DNA from: an uncultured Lactobacillus sp.
Lineage (GTDB): Bacteria > Bacillota > Bacilli > Lactobacillales > Lactobacillaceae
DNA length: 59,240 nt
NCBI GenBank assembly: GCA_946482425.1
Contig: CAMLRO010000001.1
Span: 1 to 59,240 of the forward strand
Direction of reading: 5' to 3'
Below the pieces are notes generated by a model. That model worked only from the letters and a program-made list of their open reading frames with translations, was not told where the DNA came from and ran no database searches. How positions within the stretch are numbered: the stretch's first letter is position 1; each line of letters begins with the position of its first letter. Position numbers and translations under genes: made by a program. This document shows, one piece after another, positions 11,674-20,060 of the stretch.

Positions 11674-12591
11674 ATGGAAGATGTTGTAATTGGCATTGAT
11701 TTTGGAGGAACAACGATTAAGTTCGGCTTGGTTACTAGAACCGGTCACATAAAAAAGCAATGGTCTATAGCTACTCCTGCAAAAACTGCACCAGAAACCG
11801 TTATGGCAGAAATTGTTCAGGAAATAAAACGGCGAGTAAGTAGTGCAGAGCACCTTTTAGGTGTTGGTCTGGGTATTCCGGGATCGGTGAGACCCGATAC
11901 TTTAGCTGTCTATGACTGCAACAATTTAGGTTGGAATAAAGATACGGATATCCTAGCACTGCTGCAAAAAGGCTTGGATATACCGCTTGTAATAGAAAAT
12001 GATGCCAATGCTGCAACTATTGGCGAGAAGTGGCAAGATAGCACCAGTAAAGACAACCTCATGTACGTTACGTTAGGGACTGGCGTAGGAGCTGGAATTG
12101 TATTAAATGATCAGTTGGTTCATGGGTTTGCTGGTGCTGCTGGTGAACTAGGACATGTTATCGTTGACCCAAAGGGGTTTAAATGTACTTGTGGTAATCG
12201 CGGCTGCCTTGAAACGGTATCATCAGCCACTGGAATAGTACGTCTTTATCAAAAAGAGAGCGGACAAGATGAAGTCTCAATCACAGCAAAAGAAATTTTT
12301 GACCAGGCAAAGCAAAACTCTCCTTTAGCCTTAAACGTGGTGGATCAAGCTTGTGATTATTTAGGCTTGGCTTTAGCAAATGTCGCGAACGTTCTTAATC
12401 TGGAAGAAATTATTATTGGTGGCGGCGTAGCTGCTGCTGGTGAATTTTTAAGAGCAAGAGTTGAACGAGCTGTGGATAAGTATCTTTATTTTAGCGCTCA
12501 AAATCACATTACTATTAAACTAGCAAGTTTAGGCAATGATGCAGGAATTCTAGGCATGGCAAAATTGGTTTTGCAAAAAGTAAATAAATAA
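11674..12591 (+). CDS. ROK-family sugar kinase (glucokinase-like)
   Basis: A 305-aa kinase of the ROK family: N-terminal phosphate motif GIDFGGTTIKFG, ENDANAA in the sugar site, the GTGVGAGIV phosphate loop, and the zinc motif GHVIVDPKGF-CTCGNRGCLE. There is no N-terminal helix-turn-helix, so it is an enzyme, not a ROK repressor. It would phosphorylate a hexose released in the cytoplasm; galactose or glucose from imported oligosaccharides is possible, but the substrate is not predictable. It begins 26 bases after the 827-aa gene with a weak ribosome site, so translation is probably coupled. A strong hairpin follows it. Confidence 0.9.
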   Translation: MEDVVIGIDFGGTTIKFGLVTRTGHIKKQWSIATPAKTAPETVMAEIVQEIKRRVSSAEHLLGVGLGIPGSVRPDTLAVYDCNNLGWNKDTDILALLQKGLDIPLVIENDANAATIGEKWQDSTSKDNLMYVTLGTGVGAGIVLNDQLVHGFAGAAGELGHVIVDPKGFKCTCGNRGCLETVSSATGIVRLYQKESGQDEVSITAKEIFDQAKQNSPLALNVVDQACDYLGLALANVANVLNLEEIIIGGGVAAAGEFLRARVERAVDKYLYFSAQNHITIKLASLGNDAGILGMAKLVLQKVNK

Positions 12592-12654
12592 TATTCATAT
12601 TTGGGTTATAGCAGCTGCGCCTATAGGTCTGGGTCATGCTGATCATTTGCTTTT

Positions 12655-12696
12655 AAAGACGAGGTAGAGCTTGTGCTTTATCTGGTCTTTTTTAAA
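12655..12696 (+). terminator. Hairpin with T-run in the leader of the rhamnogalacturonan lyase gene
   Basis: A 16-pair stem with one mismatch (12655-12670 with 12675-12690) and a TTGT loop is followed by six Ts. The T-run ends only some 15 bases before the next ATG and abuts its AAAGG ribosome site. It must act as a leaky terminator or attenuator, because no strong promoter fits between it and the next gene. Confidence 0.7.
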
Positions 12697-12710
12697 AAGG
12701 TGAATTAAAA

Positions 12711-14399
12711 ATGAAAGCGAATCTACGGTTAAAAATTAGTGGCAAAAATTCACGCGCAGCTTTAATTGATAATGGTCAATTGCAAGTATCTTTTGATGAG
12801 CAAGGCAAGGTAAAGCATCTACTTTATCAGGGGTTGGAGCTGCTTACCAATCTTGCGGGCGAGCCAGGTGATCCCGATAAAAGCCATAGCTTTTATTGTG
12901 ACTATCATCGGGCTGGAAAAACTGTTAACTTGCAGCCGTCGGCCCTAAAAATTATTGAGAAATCTGCCGCACGAATACATATTGCATATATTGATGATAC
13001 AAACGAATTAGGTATTGAATATCATATTATTATTAATAATAACGATTCCGCAATCTATTCTTATGTCAAAGCATGGAATAACGTGCACCGCAAATTTAAG
13101 ATTAATGAATTACGCACGGTTTACCGCTTAAATCGTTCTTTAGTTCCTATTAGTTATAACGGCGAACGAACTGGTTTGCAACCAACTTCTGCGCACATGA
13201 TGCAGGGGCAAAAATTGCAAGATGAAACTTACCTCATGCCGGATGGCTCACTTTATGACAGCAGCATGATTTATTCAAAATATGATTATGCCGGCTATTT
13301 GGGTAAGACAGATTTGTGGGGCCAATTTGGTCAAAAATTAGGTTTTTGGCTAATTTTACCAGATAAAAGTGCTTATGGTTGTGGTCCTCTTAATCAAGAT
13401 TTGCTGGTTCATTATGATGCGATAGTCCTCAATTACATGGTCAGTGAGCACTTCGGCAAGGGCGTGTTTGAAGTCCAGCCTGATTTTAATAAAATTTTTG
13501 GCCCCTGGTGCATTTATTTAAATAATGGTGACTTAGCCGATGCTAAAAAAAGAGCGGATCATGAAAAAACGGCTTGGCCTTATGATTGGGTTAAAGACCC
13601 TGATTATGCCCAAACTCTTTATCAGGTACAGGGCAAAATCTATTCAGAATATCGTCATCAAAACTGTACGGTCATTCTGACAGATACCAGGGCGGATCAG
13701 GTGCCGCTTAATCAGCAAAAGGCTGGTTTTATGTACTATACGGATACGAATGCTGCGGGTGAGTTTAATATCGCTCACATCAGACCCGGCAAATATTTCC
13801 TATATGTCTATGAAAATTATGCAGATGATTTGGCAACACATCTTTTAAAAGAGGTAATAGTTACTGATCACAATTTAGATCTGGGCTTGTTAAAGATTAA
13901 GCGGACAACAACAACTATTTGGCAAATTGGTCTGTGTACTCATACTACAGCCGGGATGAAATTCAGTGAGCAGCTGCGAAATTATAGCTGGCTTGATTTG
14001 GTTCCTGCAAACTGGGATTACGACATTGAAAAAGATGCAGAATGGTACTATTTGCAAAATGATCGTGGTCGATGGCAAATTCACTTTAGTAAAAAATCCC
14101 TGCAATTCGATGGTCGGGACTATGAATTGCAGTTATCTTTTGCCGGGACATCTCAAAAAGATATGACAAATGATAATGGCTGCACGGTAAAAATCGCTTT
14201 AAATGGTACTACAATAGCAACTAAAGTTTTCCCGAATGATCGTGCCGCTTACCGTTCAGCCATGAAAAGTGGCGGTTATCATCTATGGCAGATAAAATTA
14301 CCTGCCGCTGCAATTTTAAATAATAATGTTATTAGTATTGTAACTGATGGGTACTTAATGTATGACACTATAAGTTTAGTTAAATCAATAATTAATTAG
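12711..14399 (+). CDS. Rhamnogalacturonan lyase, polysaccharide lyase family 4 (cytoplasmic)
   Basis: Beta-elimination enzyme that would cut the GalA-rhamnose backbone of rhamnogalacturonan I. Three domains match PL4: catalytic beta-sandwich (1-300), a fibronectin-III-like domain (about 305-397, with FNIAHIRPGKYFLYVY) and a C-terminal jelly-roll (400-562, starting IWQIG and ending YLMYDTISL). The core YSKYDYAGYL, GFWLILPDKS, GPLNQDL and MVSEHFGKG runs parallel to plant and fungal RG lyases. Lys190 and His247 occupy the places of the catalytic Lys150 and His210 of the Aspergillus aculeatus enzyme, with similar spacing. There is no signal peptide, so it works on imported oligosaccharides. It heads a closely spaced operon to 21089. 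Known PL4 enzymes are mostly secreted, from fungi, plants and soil or gut bacteria. Confidence 0.85.
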   Translation: MKANLRLKISGKNSRAALIDNGQLQVSFDEQGKVKHLLYQGLELLTNLAGEPGDPDKSHSFYCDYHRAGKTVNLQPSALKIIEKSAARIHIAYIDDTNELGIEYHIIINNNDSAIYSYVKAWNNVHRKFKINELRTVYRLNRSLVPISYNGERTGLQPTSAHMMQGQKLQDETYLMPDGSLYDSSMIYSKYDYAGYLGKTDLWGQFGQKLGFWLILPDKSAYGCGPLNQDLLVHYDAIVLNYMVSEHFGKGVFEVQPDFNKIFGPWCIYLNNGDLADAKKRADHEKTAWPYDWVKDPDYAQTLYQVQGKIYSEYRHQNCTVILTDTRADQVPLNQQKAGFMYYTDTNAAGEFNIAHIRPGKYFLYVYENYADDLATHLLKEVIVTDHNLDLGLLKIKRTTTTIWQIGLCTHTTAGMKFSEQLRNYSWLDLVPANWDYDIEKDAEWYYLQNDRGRWQIHFSKKSLQFDGRDYELQLSFAGTSQKDMTNDNGCTVKIALNGTTIATKVFPNDRAAYRSAMKSGGYHLWQIKLPAAAILNNNVISIVTDGYLMYDTISLVKSIIN

Positions 14400-14426
14400 T
14401 GCTTTTTCGGTATGAGGAGGCAAATT

Positions 14427-15977
14427 ATGAGTAAAGAAAAGAAAAACACCCAGTACCTTTCTACAGGTGGTGAAGGAGTCAAAATTCCTTTATGGCGCAA
14501 AATTGGTTTTTCGGCTTTTCAATTGTCTAATGTAATGATCACACTGGTGACTACATGGTTGATGTATTACTACACGACTTTTCTTAAAATTCCGATTGTG
14601 GTTGTTACTTTAATGTTTACGTCTGCTAAGATCATTGGCGCTGTCTTAACCCCAATTTATGGCTATATCTCTGACCGTTTGTATCAGACAAAGTTTGGGC
14701 GCAAACATGGGCGTAGAAAATCAATGTTTTTAATAGGAATTCCGTTAAAGTCTTTGACCTATATTTTTATGTGGATTCCAGGGATGCCGCAACCATTATA
14801 TTTTATTTTCTTTTTGCTATATTTTCTTATTACCCCGATGCTGTCAACTTCGCAGTTAACTTTGACATCAGAAATGTCGGAAGACTCTGATCAAAGGGCA
14901 CAGCTAGTAGGTTTTAATCAGGCTGGAGCTGCTACTTCCGGAATATTTGCTTCTTTATTTATTGCTTGGATATTCAAGCTTTGTGGACAAAATAACGTTA
15001 ATAGTTTTGTAATTGCCGCTGTAGTCTACGATATTGTAGGTACATTGATGCTCATTCTTTTTTACAATTCGGTTTATGAAAGACCGGTTGATGAGTCGAC
15101 AGTGCTTGAACAAAAAAAGATTAGTTTGTGGAAGCGTCTGGTTAATATTTTTTGGAATTTTATTAGTGCTATCAGAATAAAATCTTATTGGACGTATTTG
15201 TTAATGTGGCAGTGTGAGGAACTGTTTCGGACTATTCGGGGAGACATTAATACGTACTTCATTATCTTTGTCTTACTGTTAAGCCCCACAGAAGTTGCTG
15301 TTTCTACGAGTGTAGGCTACTTTTTTGGCATTATCTTTCTCGTGTTCTTCATGTGGCTGCAGGCCAAAACAAATGGTATGTTTTCATACCGTGTGGGTGC
15401 CTGGGGCGCAATCGTTGTCTTTATTGGTATTTTCATGCTGGCCGTTCTAAAACCGGCACATTTAAATATGTGGTGGATTATTGCCATGGTAGCGTTAAAC
15501 TTTGGGATTACTGGCGTGGTCAATTCTTCGCAATATATCTTCACTTTTTTGCCCGATGTAGATGAAATTGTCACTGCCAAAAGGCGAGAAGGAGAATATG
15601 CCGGTGTAAACACTACTATTGATACTATTCTTGATTCACTTTTTACCTTAATCATCGGCATTATTTTACAAATGACCGGCTTTAAGGCCGGTACCAAAGT
15701 ACAAGCGCCAACCACGGTCAAGGCACTGCTAATTTTATATTGCATTGTCCCGATTGTTCTGCTGCTTTTGGGCATAGCCTTTTCTTATATATGTAAATTG
15801 AATGTGGAAAATCATAAGATTATTCTGCAGGAGATTAAACGGCTTAGAAATGGCGGCGCCAAAAAGGACGTCACTCCTAATACTAAGGCGGTTGTCGAGA
15901 ATCTAACCGGAATGCCGTATGAAAGATGTTGGGGAAATAACAAAGTTATGGACATTACGCGAAGTATTAAAAAGTAG
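14427..15977 (+). CDS. GPH cation symporter, second copy of locus
   Basis: A 516-aa, roughly twelve-helix member of the GPH family, with the loop GYISDRLYQTKFGRKHGRRK and the tail motif EIKRLRNGGAKKDVT, closely parallel to the protein at 7237-8787. An ATG at 14412 in the same frame overlaps the ribosome site itself; AGGAGG at 14415-14420 serves the ATG at 14427, which is chosen here. Its position between the lyase and the acetylesterase suggests import of short, possibly acetylated rhamnogalacturonan oligosaccharides or galacturonate-rhamnose disaccharides. That is inference; GPH proteins such as those for rhamnogalacturonides are known in Bacillus-type pectin loci only by context. Confidence 0.9.
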   Translation: MSKEKKNTQYLSTGGEGVKIPLWRKIGFSAFQLSNVMITLVTTWLMYYYTTFLKIPIVVVTLMFTSAKIIGAVLTPIYGYISDRLYQTKFGRKHGRRKSMFLIGIPLKSLTYIFMWIPGMPQPLYFIFFLLYFLITPMLSTSQLTLTSEMSEDSDQRAQLVGFNQAGAATSGIFASLFIAWIFKLCGQNNVNSFVIAAVVYDIVGTLMLILFYNSVYERPVDESTVLEQKKISLWKRLVNIFWNFISAIRIKSYWTYLLMWQCEELFRTIRGDINTYFIIFVLLLSPTEVAVSTSVGYFFGIIFLVFFMWLQAKTNGMFSYRVGAWGAIVVFIGIFMLAVLKPAHLNMWWIIAMVALNFGITGVVNSSQYIFTFLPDVDEIVTAKRREGEYAGVNTTIDTILDSLFTLIIGIILQMTGFKAGTKVQAPTTVKALLILYCIVPIVLLLLGIAFSYICKLNVENHKIILQEIKRLRNGGAKKDVTPNTKAVVENLTGMPYERCWGNNKVMDITRSIKK

Positions 15978-15985
15978 TGGTGAAA

Positions 15986-17509
15986 ATGAAAGACATTGTA
16001 CTTGATTTTGAGAAAAAAAGTTTAACTGCTATTCCGGAATATTATTGTTGTGAATACCCTAAACCCGCTGCAGGATGGCACGAGCAGGTTTATTATCCCA
16101 GATCTATTCAAATTACTAATAATTATCCCGTAAAGACTGATTTAGAGGGCTTAAAAATGACCAATAAATCGTGGGATGAAATTGGCGCAGCGCTAAATGA
16201 TGATGTCAAAACTTGTCCGCATTACACTTACGCTGAAACAGTACATTTGGTGCTTAAAGTTGCTAATGCCAACTATCAGCTTTTCTTAACTGTGGCAAAT
16301 TACGAAGAAGTTGATCAGAAAGTAGATATTGTTATCAATAAAATTAACGAAAAAACCATATTGGTTCCAGCTGCAGGGCAGGTAAGGGTGAAGTTGGAAA
16401 TTGCATTGTCACAGACCACTTTTGATTTATCCTTGATTACTCATAATCGCCCTGATAATGCGCAAAAAGCGCATCCAGCAACAGTTTATTTGAATTATTT
16501 AAAGTTAAAGCAACAGGCGTTAAAGCCAACAAGCACCAAAATAGGTATTTATATTGCCTCTGACTCTACTGCACAAACGTATTCTTTAACAGAATATCCG
16601 CAATCAGGCTGGGGAGCAGAACTGTATCACCAATTAAAGGGAAAGACGGTAAAAATAAAGCCGTCATCTTTTTATCCGCAAGCGACAATTTATGAATGGG
16701 AAAATGCTTTTGTTGATAATCGCTCAATGGGAGCAAGGTCCTCCAAGTCATTTATCTTAGAGGCAAGACTTGAGGCAATTTTAAAAGATATTGCCCCGGG
16801 GAATTATTTACTAATCCAATTCGGTGATAACGATGCCACGTCGTATCGTCCTAACCGCTATGTTGCGCCGAAAAAATTCGCTGAATATTTAGTGCAATAC
16901 ATAGATAGTGCATTGGCAAGAAAAGCAATTCCAATTTTAGTCTCCCCGCCAGCGCAATTTAAATATAATGACCAAACAAAGCGTTTTAGCATCTGCTTTG
17001 ATGATTACCGCAAAGTTATGTTGCAAGTTAGTCACCAAAAAAATATTCCGCTGATTGATTTGGGCAAAGAGTCAACCGCGTTATTGAATTATTTAGGCTG
17101 GGATGCAGCACACATGCTTTATTTACAAACAAGTAAAGCAGATTATCCCAACCTTAGTGAAGATAAGCATGATATTACTCATTTTTGTTCTTTTGGTGCT
17201 TTCGCCTTGGCTAAAATTATTGCTCAGCATTTAAGCAGTATTATCGGTGCAGAATACTTTGAGTTAAAAGAGTTTAAGCAAGATTTAAGACCAATTATTG
17301 ACCAGCGCATTGGTATGATTCATTTATCTTGGCCAGAAGTTAAGGGTGCAGAATTTTATGTCGTAAAAGAATGCGGTCAAGAAAAACATTATCTTGCTAC
17401 TACGTTTAAAACTAGTATTTACGTCAAAGATAACAGACAAAAGCAGTTGGCAATAATTCCCTATCATGGCAACCAACCATTGGCAAAAGAGTTAATAATT
17501 GAAGTCTAG
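15986..17509 (+). CDS. Rhamnogalacturonan acetylesterase-like SGNH hydrolase (CE12 type)
   Basis: Would remove acetyl groups from galacturonate in rhamnogalacturonan fragments. The SGNH core occupies about residues 183-415: IASDSTAQ with nucleophile Ser194, GWGAEL, NRSMGARSSKSF (Gly block), QFGDND with Asn282, and DITHFCSFGA with Asp396 and His399. This block order and the Asp-x-x-His end match CE12. About 180 residues precede the core and carry a beta-rich domain; about 70 follow it and look like a fibronectin-III domain (IHLSWPEVKGAEFYVV). No signal peptide, so it is intracellular. Two GTG codons at 15977 and 15980 are in frame; ATG at 15986 is preferred. It follows the symporter by 8 bases. 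Confidence 0.85.
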   Translation: MKDIVLDFEKKSLTAIPEYYCCEYPKPAAGWHEQVYYPRSIQITNNYPVKTDLEGLKMTNKSWDEIGAALNDDVKTCPHYTYAETVHLVLKVANANYQLFLTVANYEEVDQKVDIVINKINEKTILVPAAGQVRVKLEIALSQTTFDLSLITHNRPDNAQKAHPATVYLNYLKLKQQALKPTSTKIGIYIASDSTAQTYSLTEYPQSGWGAELYHQLKGKTVKIKPSSFYPQATIYEWENAFVDNRSMGARSSKSFILEARLEAILKDIAPGNYLLIQFGDNDATSYRPNRYVAPKKFAEYLVQYIDSALARKAIPILVSPPAQFKYNDQTKRFSICFDDYRKVMLQVSHQKNIPLIDLGKESTALLNYLGWDAAHMLYLQTSKADYPNLSEDKHDITHFCSFGAFALAKIIAQHLSSIIGAEYFELKEFKQDLRPIIDQRIGMIHLSWPEVKGAEFYVVKECGQEKHYLATTFKTSIYVKDNRQKQLAIIPYHGNQPLAKELIIEV

Positions 17510-17536
17510 AAAGGTTAAAAAAGTTATTGATTAATT

Positions 17537-18481
17537 ATGGATACTGAGCAGGAATTGGGGTCAGATTACAAAGTTTTTTCCCAAAAAACAATTACCGTTA
17601 CCCTGATTGTCATTTTAATATTATTTGTTATTGGTACTGTTTGGGATCAACCACTTTCTCAGTTAGTGGGAAACCAGAATGAATGGTGGGCAGCTATTAT
17701 CCAAGATATGGGTGCTTTTCCCAATGTAGTGCTGTGTTTTTTAGGAGCAGAAGTCATTTTCCAAAAAGGAACCAGACTGCAAAATCGTCTGTTGAAATAT
17801 ATGACGCTGCTTTTTAGTTTTATGTTTGGTTTAACCAAAACCTGGGATTTTTTTATCGAAGCCAGAAGTCAAATGGGACAAGCATTTGCTAATGCTGCTA
17901 AAAACTTGCCGGTAGGTGCTGGCAATGACTATTCATTCATAGTTACTAATAAAGAACTCTATTTTGTTGTGCTATATATCATTGCTTTTTATCTCATTCA
18001 TAAAACCGTGCAGCTGGTTTGGCTCCAAAAAGTCAGTGACCGTGATCTTGCAAGACTAGTAATCGTTGGATTAGCTGGAATTGTAATCGATACGGCAACA
18101 GGTGAAATACTTAATCAAATTAAAAATATTGTCAGCAGACCGCGTCCATTTATGAATTTGACTAAAAACGAACCGTTTAAATCATGGTTTATGGTCAACG
18201 GCATGTTAGGTTCTGATGATTTTGCATCTTTTCCATCGGGTCATACCAGGTGCTTTAGTATGGCACTTTATTTTTCGCTGTTTGTTAATACCAATAACGC
18301 AAAATGGAAAAAAATTTGGAAATATATTGGTTTTACCTATTTAATTATCGGTGGTTTTTCCAGAATGGTCATGGAAAAACATTATCTTTCTGATGTAGCA
18401 ATGGCTGCCTTTATTGGTTTTTTAGGCATTACTGTTTTGGTAAAACTACTCCATTTAGAAGAAAATAAATTTGATTTTTAA
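17537..18481 (+). CDS. PAP2-family membrane phosphatase
   Basis: A 314-aa protein with about six hydrophobic segments and the full acid phosphatase signature: KNIVSRPRP (K-x6-RP), FPSGH and SRMVMEKHYLSD (SR-x5-H-x3-D). Members dephosphorylate lipid phosphates such as undecaprenyl pyrophosphate or phosphatidic acid at the membrane outer face. An unusually long N-terminal part, including an extra helix pair and a loop (residues 60-150), precedes the motifs. It lies inside the rhamnogalacturonan operon, 27 bases after the acetylesterase and 18 before the arabinofuranosidase. A role in that pathway is not obvious. Confidence 0.85.
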   Translation: MDTEQELGSDYKVFSQKTITVTLIVILILFVIGTVWDQPLSQLVGNQNEWWAAIIQDMGAFPNVVLCFLGAEVIFQKGTRLQNRLLKYMTLLFSFMFGLTKTWDFFIEARSQMGQAFANAAKNLPVGAGNDYSFIVTNKELYFVVLYIIAFYLIHKTVQLVWLQKVSDRDLARLVIVGLAGIVIDTATGEILNQIKNIVSRPRPFMNLTKNEPFKSWFMVNGMLGSDDFASFPSGHTRCFSMALYFSLFVNTNNAKWKKIWKYIGFTYLIIGGFSRMVMEKHYLSDVAMAAFIGFLGITVLVKLLHLEENKFDF

Positions 18482-18499
18482 ACTGATGAGGGAGAAAAG

Positions 18500-20020
18500 A
18501 TGTTGGAAGCTAGTTCGAAGATTGATGATAACGCGATTGTAGGCAAAGTTGAGCCAAGAGTGTTTGGTACTTTGATAGAACAGCTTGGTAGAGGTGTCTA
18601 CGGCGGACTTTATGATCCAGATTCAGAATATGCTGATGAAGAAGGCTTTAGGACAGATGTTATAGAGCTGGTAAAAGAACTGGGGATAACGACTGTTAGG
18701 TGGCCGGGAGGAAATTTTGTTTCTGGCTATAAGTGGGAAGATGGCGTAGGACCAAAGGATAAGCGCCCACGACGACTAGATTTAGCTTGGCATTCTACAG
18801 AAACTAATCAATTTGGCTTGCATGAAATGGAAAGATGGCTACAAAAGGCAGGCAATTTAGAACTTATGGCCGCGTTAAATATGGGTACGCGCGGTTTACA
18901 AAGTGCACTCGACTTTTTAGAGTATGCCAATATTCCCAGCGGTACTGCTTTAGCAGACCAGAGAATAAAAAATGGTGCCCAAAAGCCCTTTAATATTCGT
19001 TTATTTTATTTAGGAAATGAGATGGACGGTAAGTGGCAGCTCGGTCATTTGGATCAAGTTGAATATGCCAAAAAAGTGGCAAGAGTGGCTGCAGGTATGA
19101 GACAAATGGACCCTCATTTGGAACTTATCGGTTGTGGTTCTTCTAATCACGGGATGGCAACCTTTGGTGAATGGGAAGAAACTTTATTGCAATATGCTTA
19201 TGATGAGATTGATTTTGTTTCCTGTCATGCCTATTACCACGCTGATCCCGGTAAATTAGCTACTTTTTTGGGTTCAGCTGTTGATATGGATCGTTTTATT
19301 GATGAGGTCGTTTCTTGTATTGACGCCAGCAAAGCTAAGTTAAGGTCTAATCATGAAGTTAATATTTCTTTTGATGAATGGAATGTATGGTATCAAGGAT
19401 CAGAGCCAAGCAAAGTTCCAGAAGGTCTAAATAATTGGCCGGTTGCACCACATTTACTGGAAGATATTTATACAGTAACTGATGCAGTTGTAGTAGGAGA
19501 TTTTTTAATCACTTTGTTGAAACATGCTGATCGGGTAAAAGCTGCATCCATTGCCCAACTGGTTAATGTGATTGGACCCATTATGGCGCCAGCTCATGCT
19601 CCTGCTTACCGCCAAACCACCTTCTATCCGTTTGCTGAAACAGCTTCTTTGACCAAAAACGGACGGGTGCTAACAGAAGTATTTGATTTTCCTAAACTCG
19701 AGAATGAAAAATATGGCACGATTGACGTCATTGACTCAGTGAGTGTCTATTGCGCGAATAATTCCTTAGCTATCTTTATCGTCAATCGCTCAACAGATGA
19801 AGATATTAATTATAAAATAGCTTTACCGGCTGATCATAAGTATTCGGAGATTGTTAAGGCGCAAACACTGCATGATGACAATTTTTACGCGCAAAATACT
19901 GCTGAAAATAATAGTCGCGTCATTTTGAATGATAATGATAGTATTAAGCTAGATTTGCAACAAAAAAAGTTGAAAATTAATTTACCTAGAAATTCATGGA
20001 CAGTTATCAATATTAAATGA
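18500..20020 (+). CDS. abfA: Alpha-L-arabinofuranosidase, GH51
   Basis: Hydrolyses terminal alpha-L-arabinofuranosyl residues from arabinan or arabinogalactan side chains. At 506 aa it has the standard length of intracellular GH51 enzymes: TIM barrel (1-380) and a C-terminal beta-sandwich (380-506). Acid/base Glu174 lies in YLGNEMDG, nucleophile Glu293 in FDEWNVW, and RWPGGNFVSGY is characteristic. No signal peptide. The ATG at 18500 follows a GAGGGAG site. In this operon it would strip arabinose from rhamnogalacturonan-I fragments; no arabinose isomerase or kinase is present in the window. Confidence 0.95.
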   Translation: MLEASSKIDDNAIVGKVEPRVFGTLIEQLGRGVYGGLYDPDSEYADEEGFRTDVIELVKELGITTVRWPGGNFVSGYKWEDGVGPKDKRPRRLDLAWHSTETNQFGLHEMERWLQKAGNLELMAALNMGTRGLQSALDFLEYANIPSGTALADQRIKNGAQKPFNIRLFYLGNEMDGKWQLGHLDQVEYAKKVARVAAGMRQMDPHLELIGCGSSNHGMATFGEWEETLLQYAYDEIDFVSCHAYYHADPGKLATFLGSAVDMDRFIDEVVSCIDASKAKLRSNHEVNISFDEWNVWYQGSEPSKVPEGLNNWPVAPHLLEDIYTVTDAVVVGDFLITLLKHADRVKAASIAQLVNVIGPIMAPAHAPAYRQTTFYPFAETASLTKNGRVLTEVFDFPKLENEKYGTIDVIDSVSVYCANNSLAIFIVNRSTDEDINYKIALPADHKYSEIVKAQTLHDDNFYAQNTAENNSRVILNDNDSIKLDLQQKKLKINLPRNSWTVINIK

Positions 20021-20030
20021 TTTAATTTTA

Positions 20031-20044
20031 ACTATCTAGATAGT
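20031..20044. promoter_or_regulatory. Perfect 14-bp palindrome between GH51 and aldose epimerase genes
   Basis: ACTATCTAGATAGT reads the same on both strands and ends two bases before the AAAGGAGG ribosome site of the next gene. It could be a protein-binding site; as a hairpin it would have no loop. Confidence 0.35.
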
Positions 20045-20060
20045 AAAGGAGGTAGTTTAA

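Noticed and set aside
11674..12591. ROK-type repressor (NagC/XylR-like) of the RG-I locus
   Set aside because: There is no N-terminal helix-turn-helix; at 305 aa it is a kinase.
15317..15775. 152-aa reading frame on the minus strand
   Set aside because: Lies wholly inside the second GPH symporter gene, in the complementary frame; no ribosome site and no family-like pattern.
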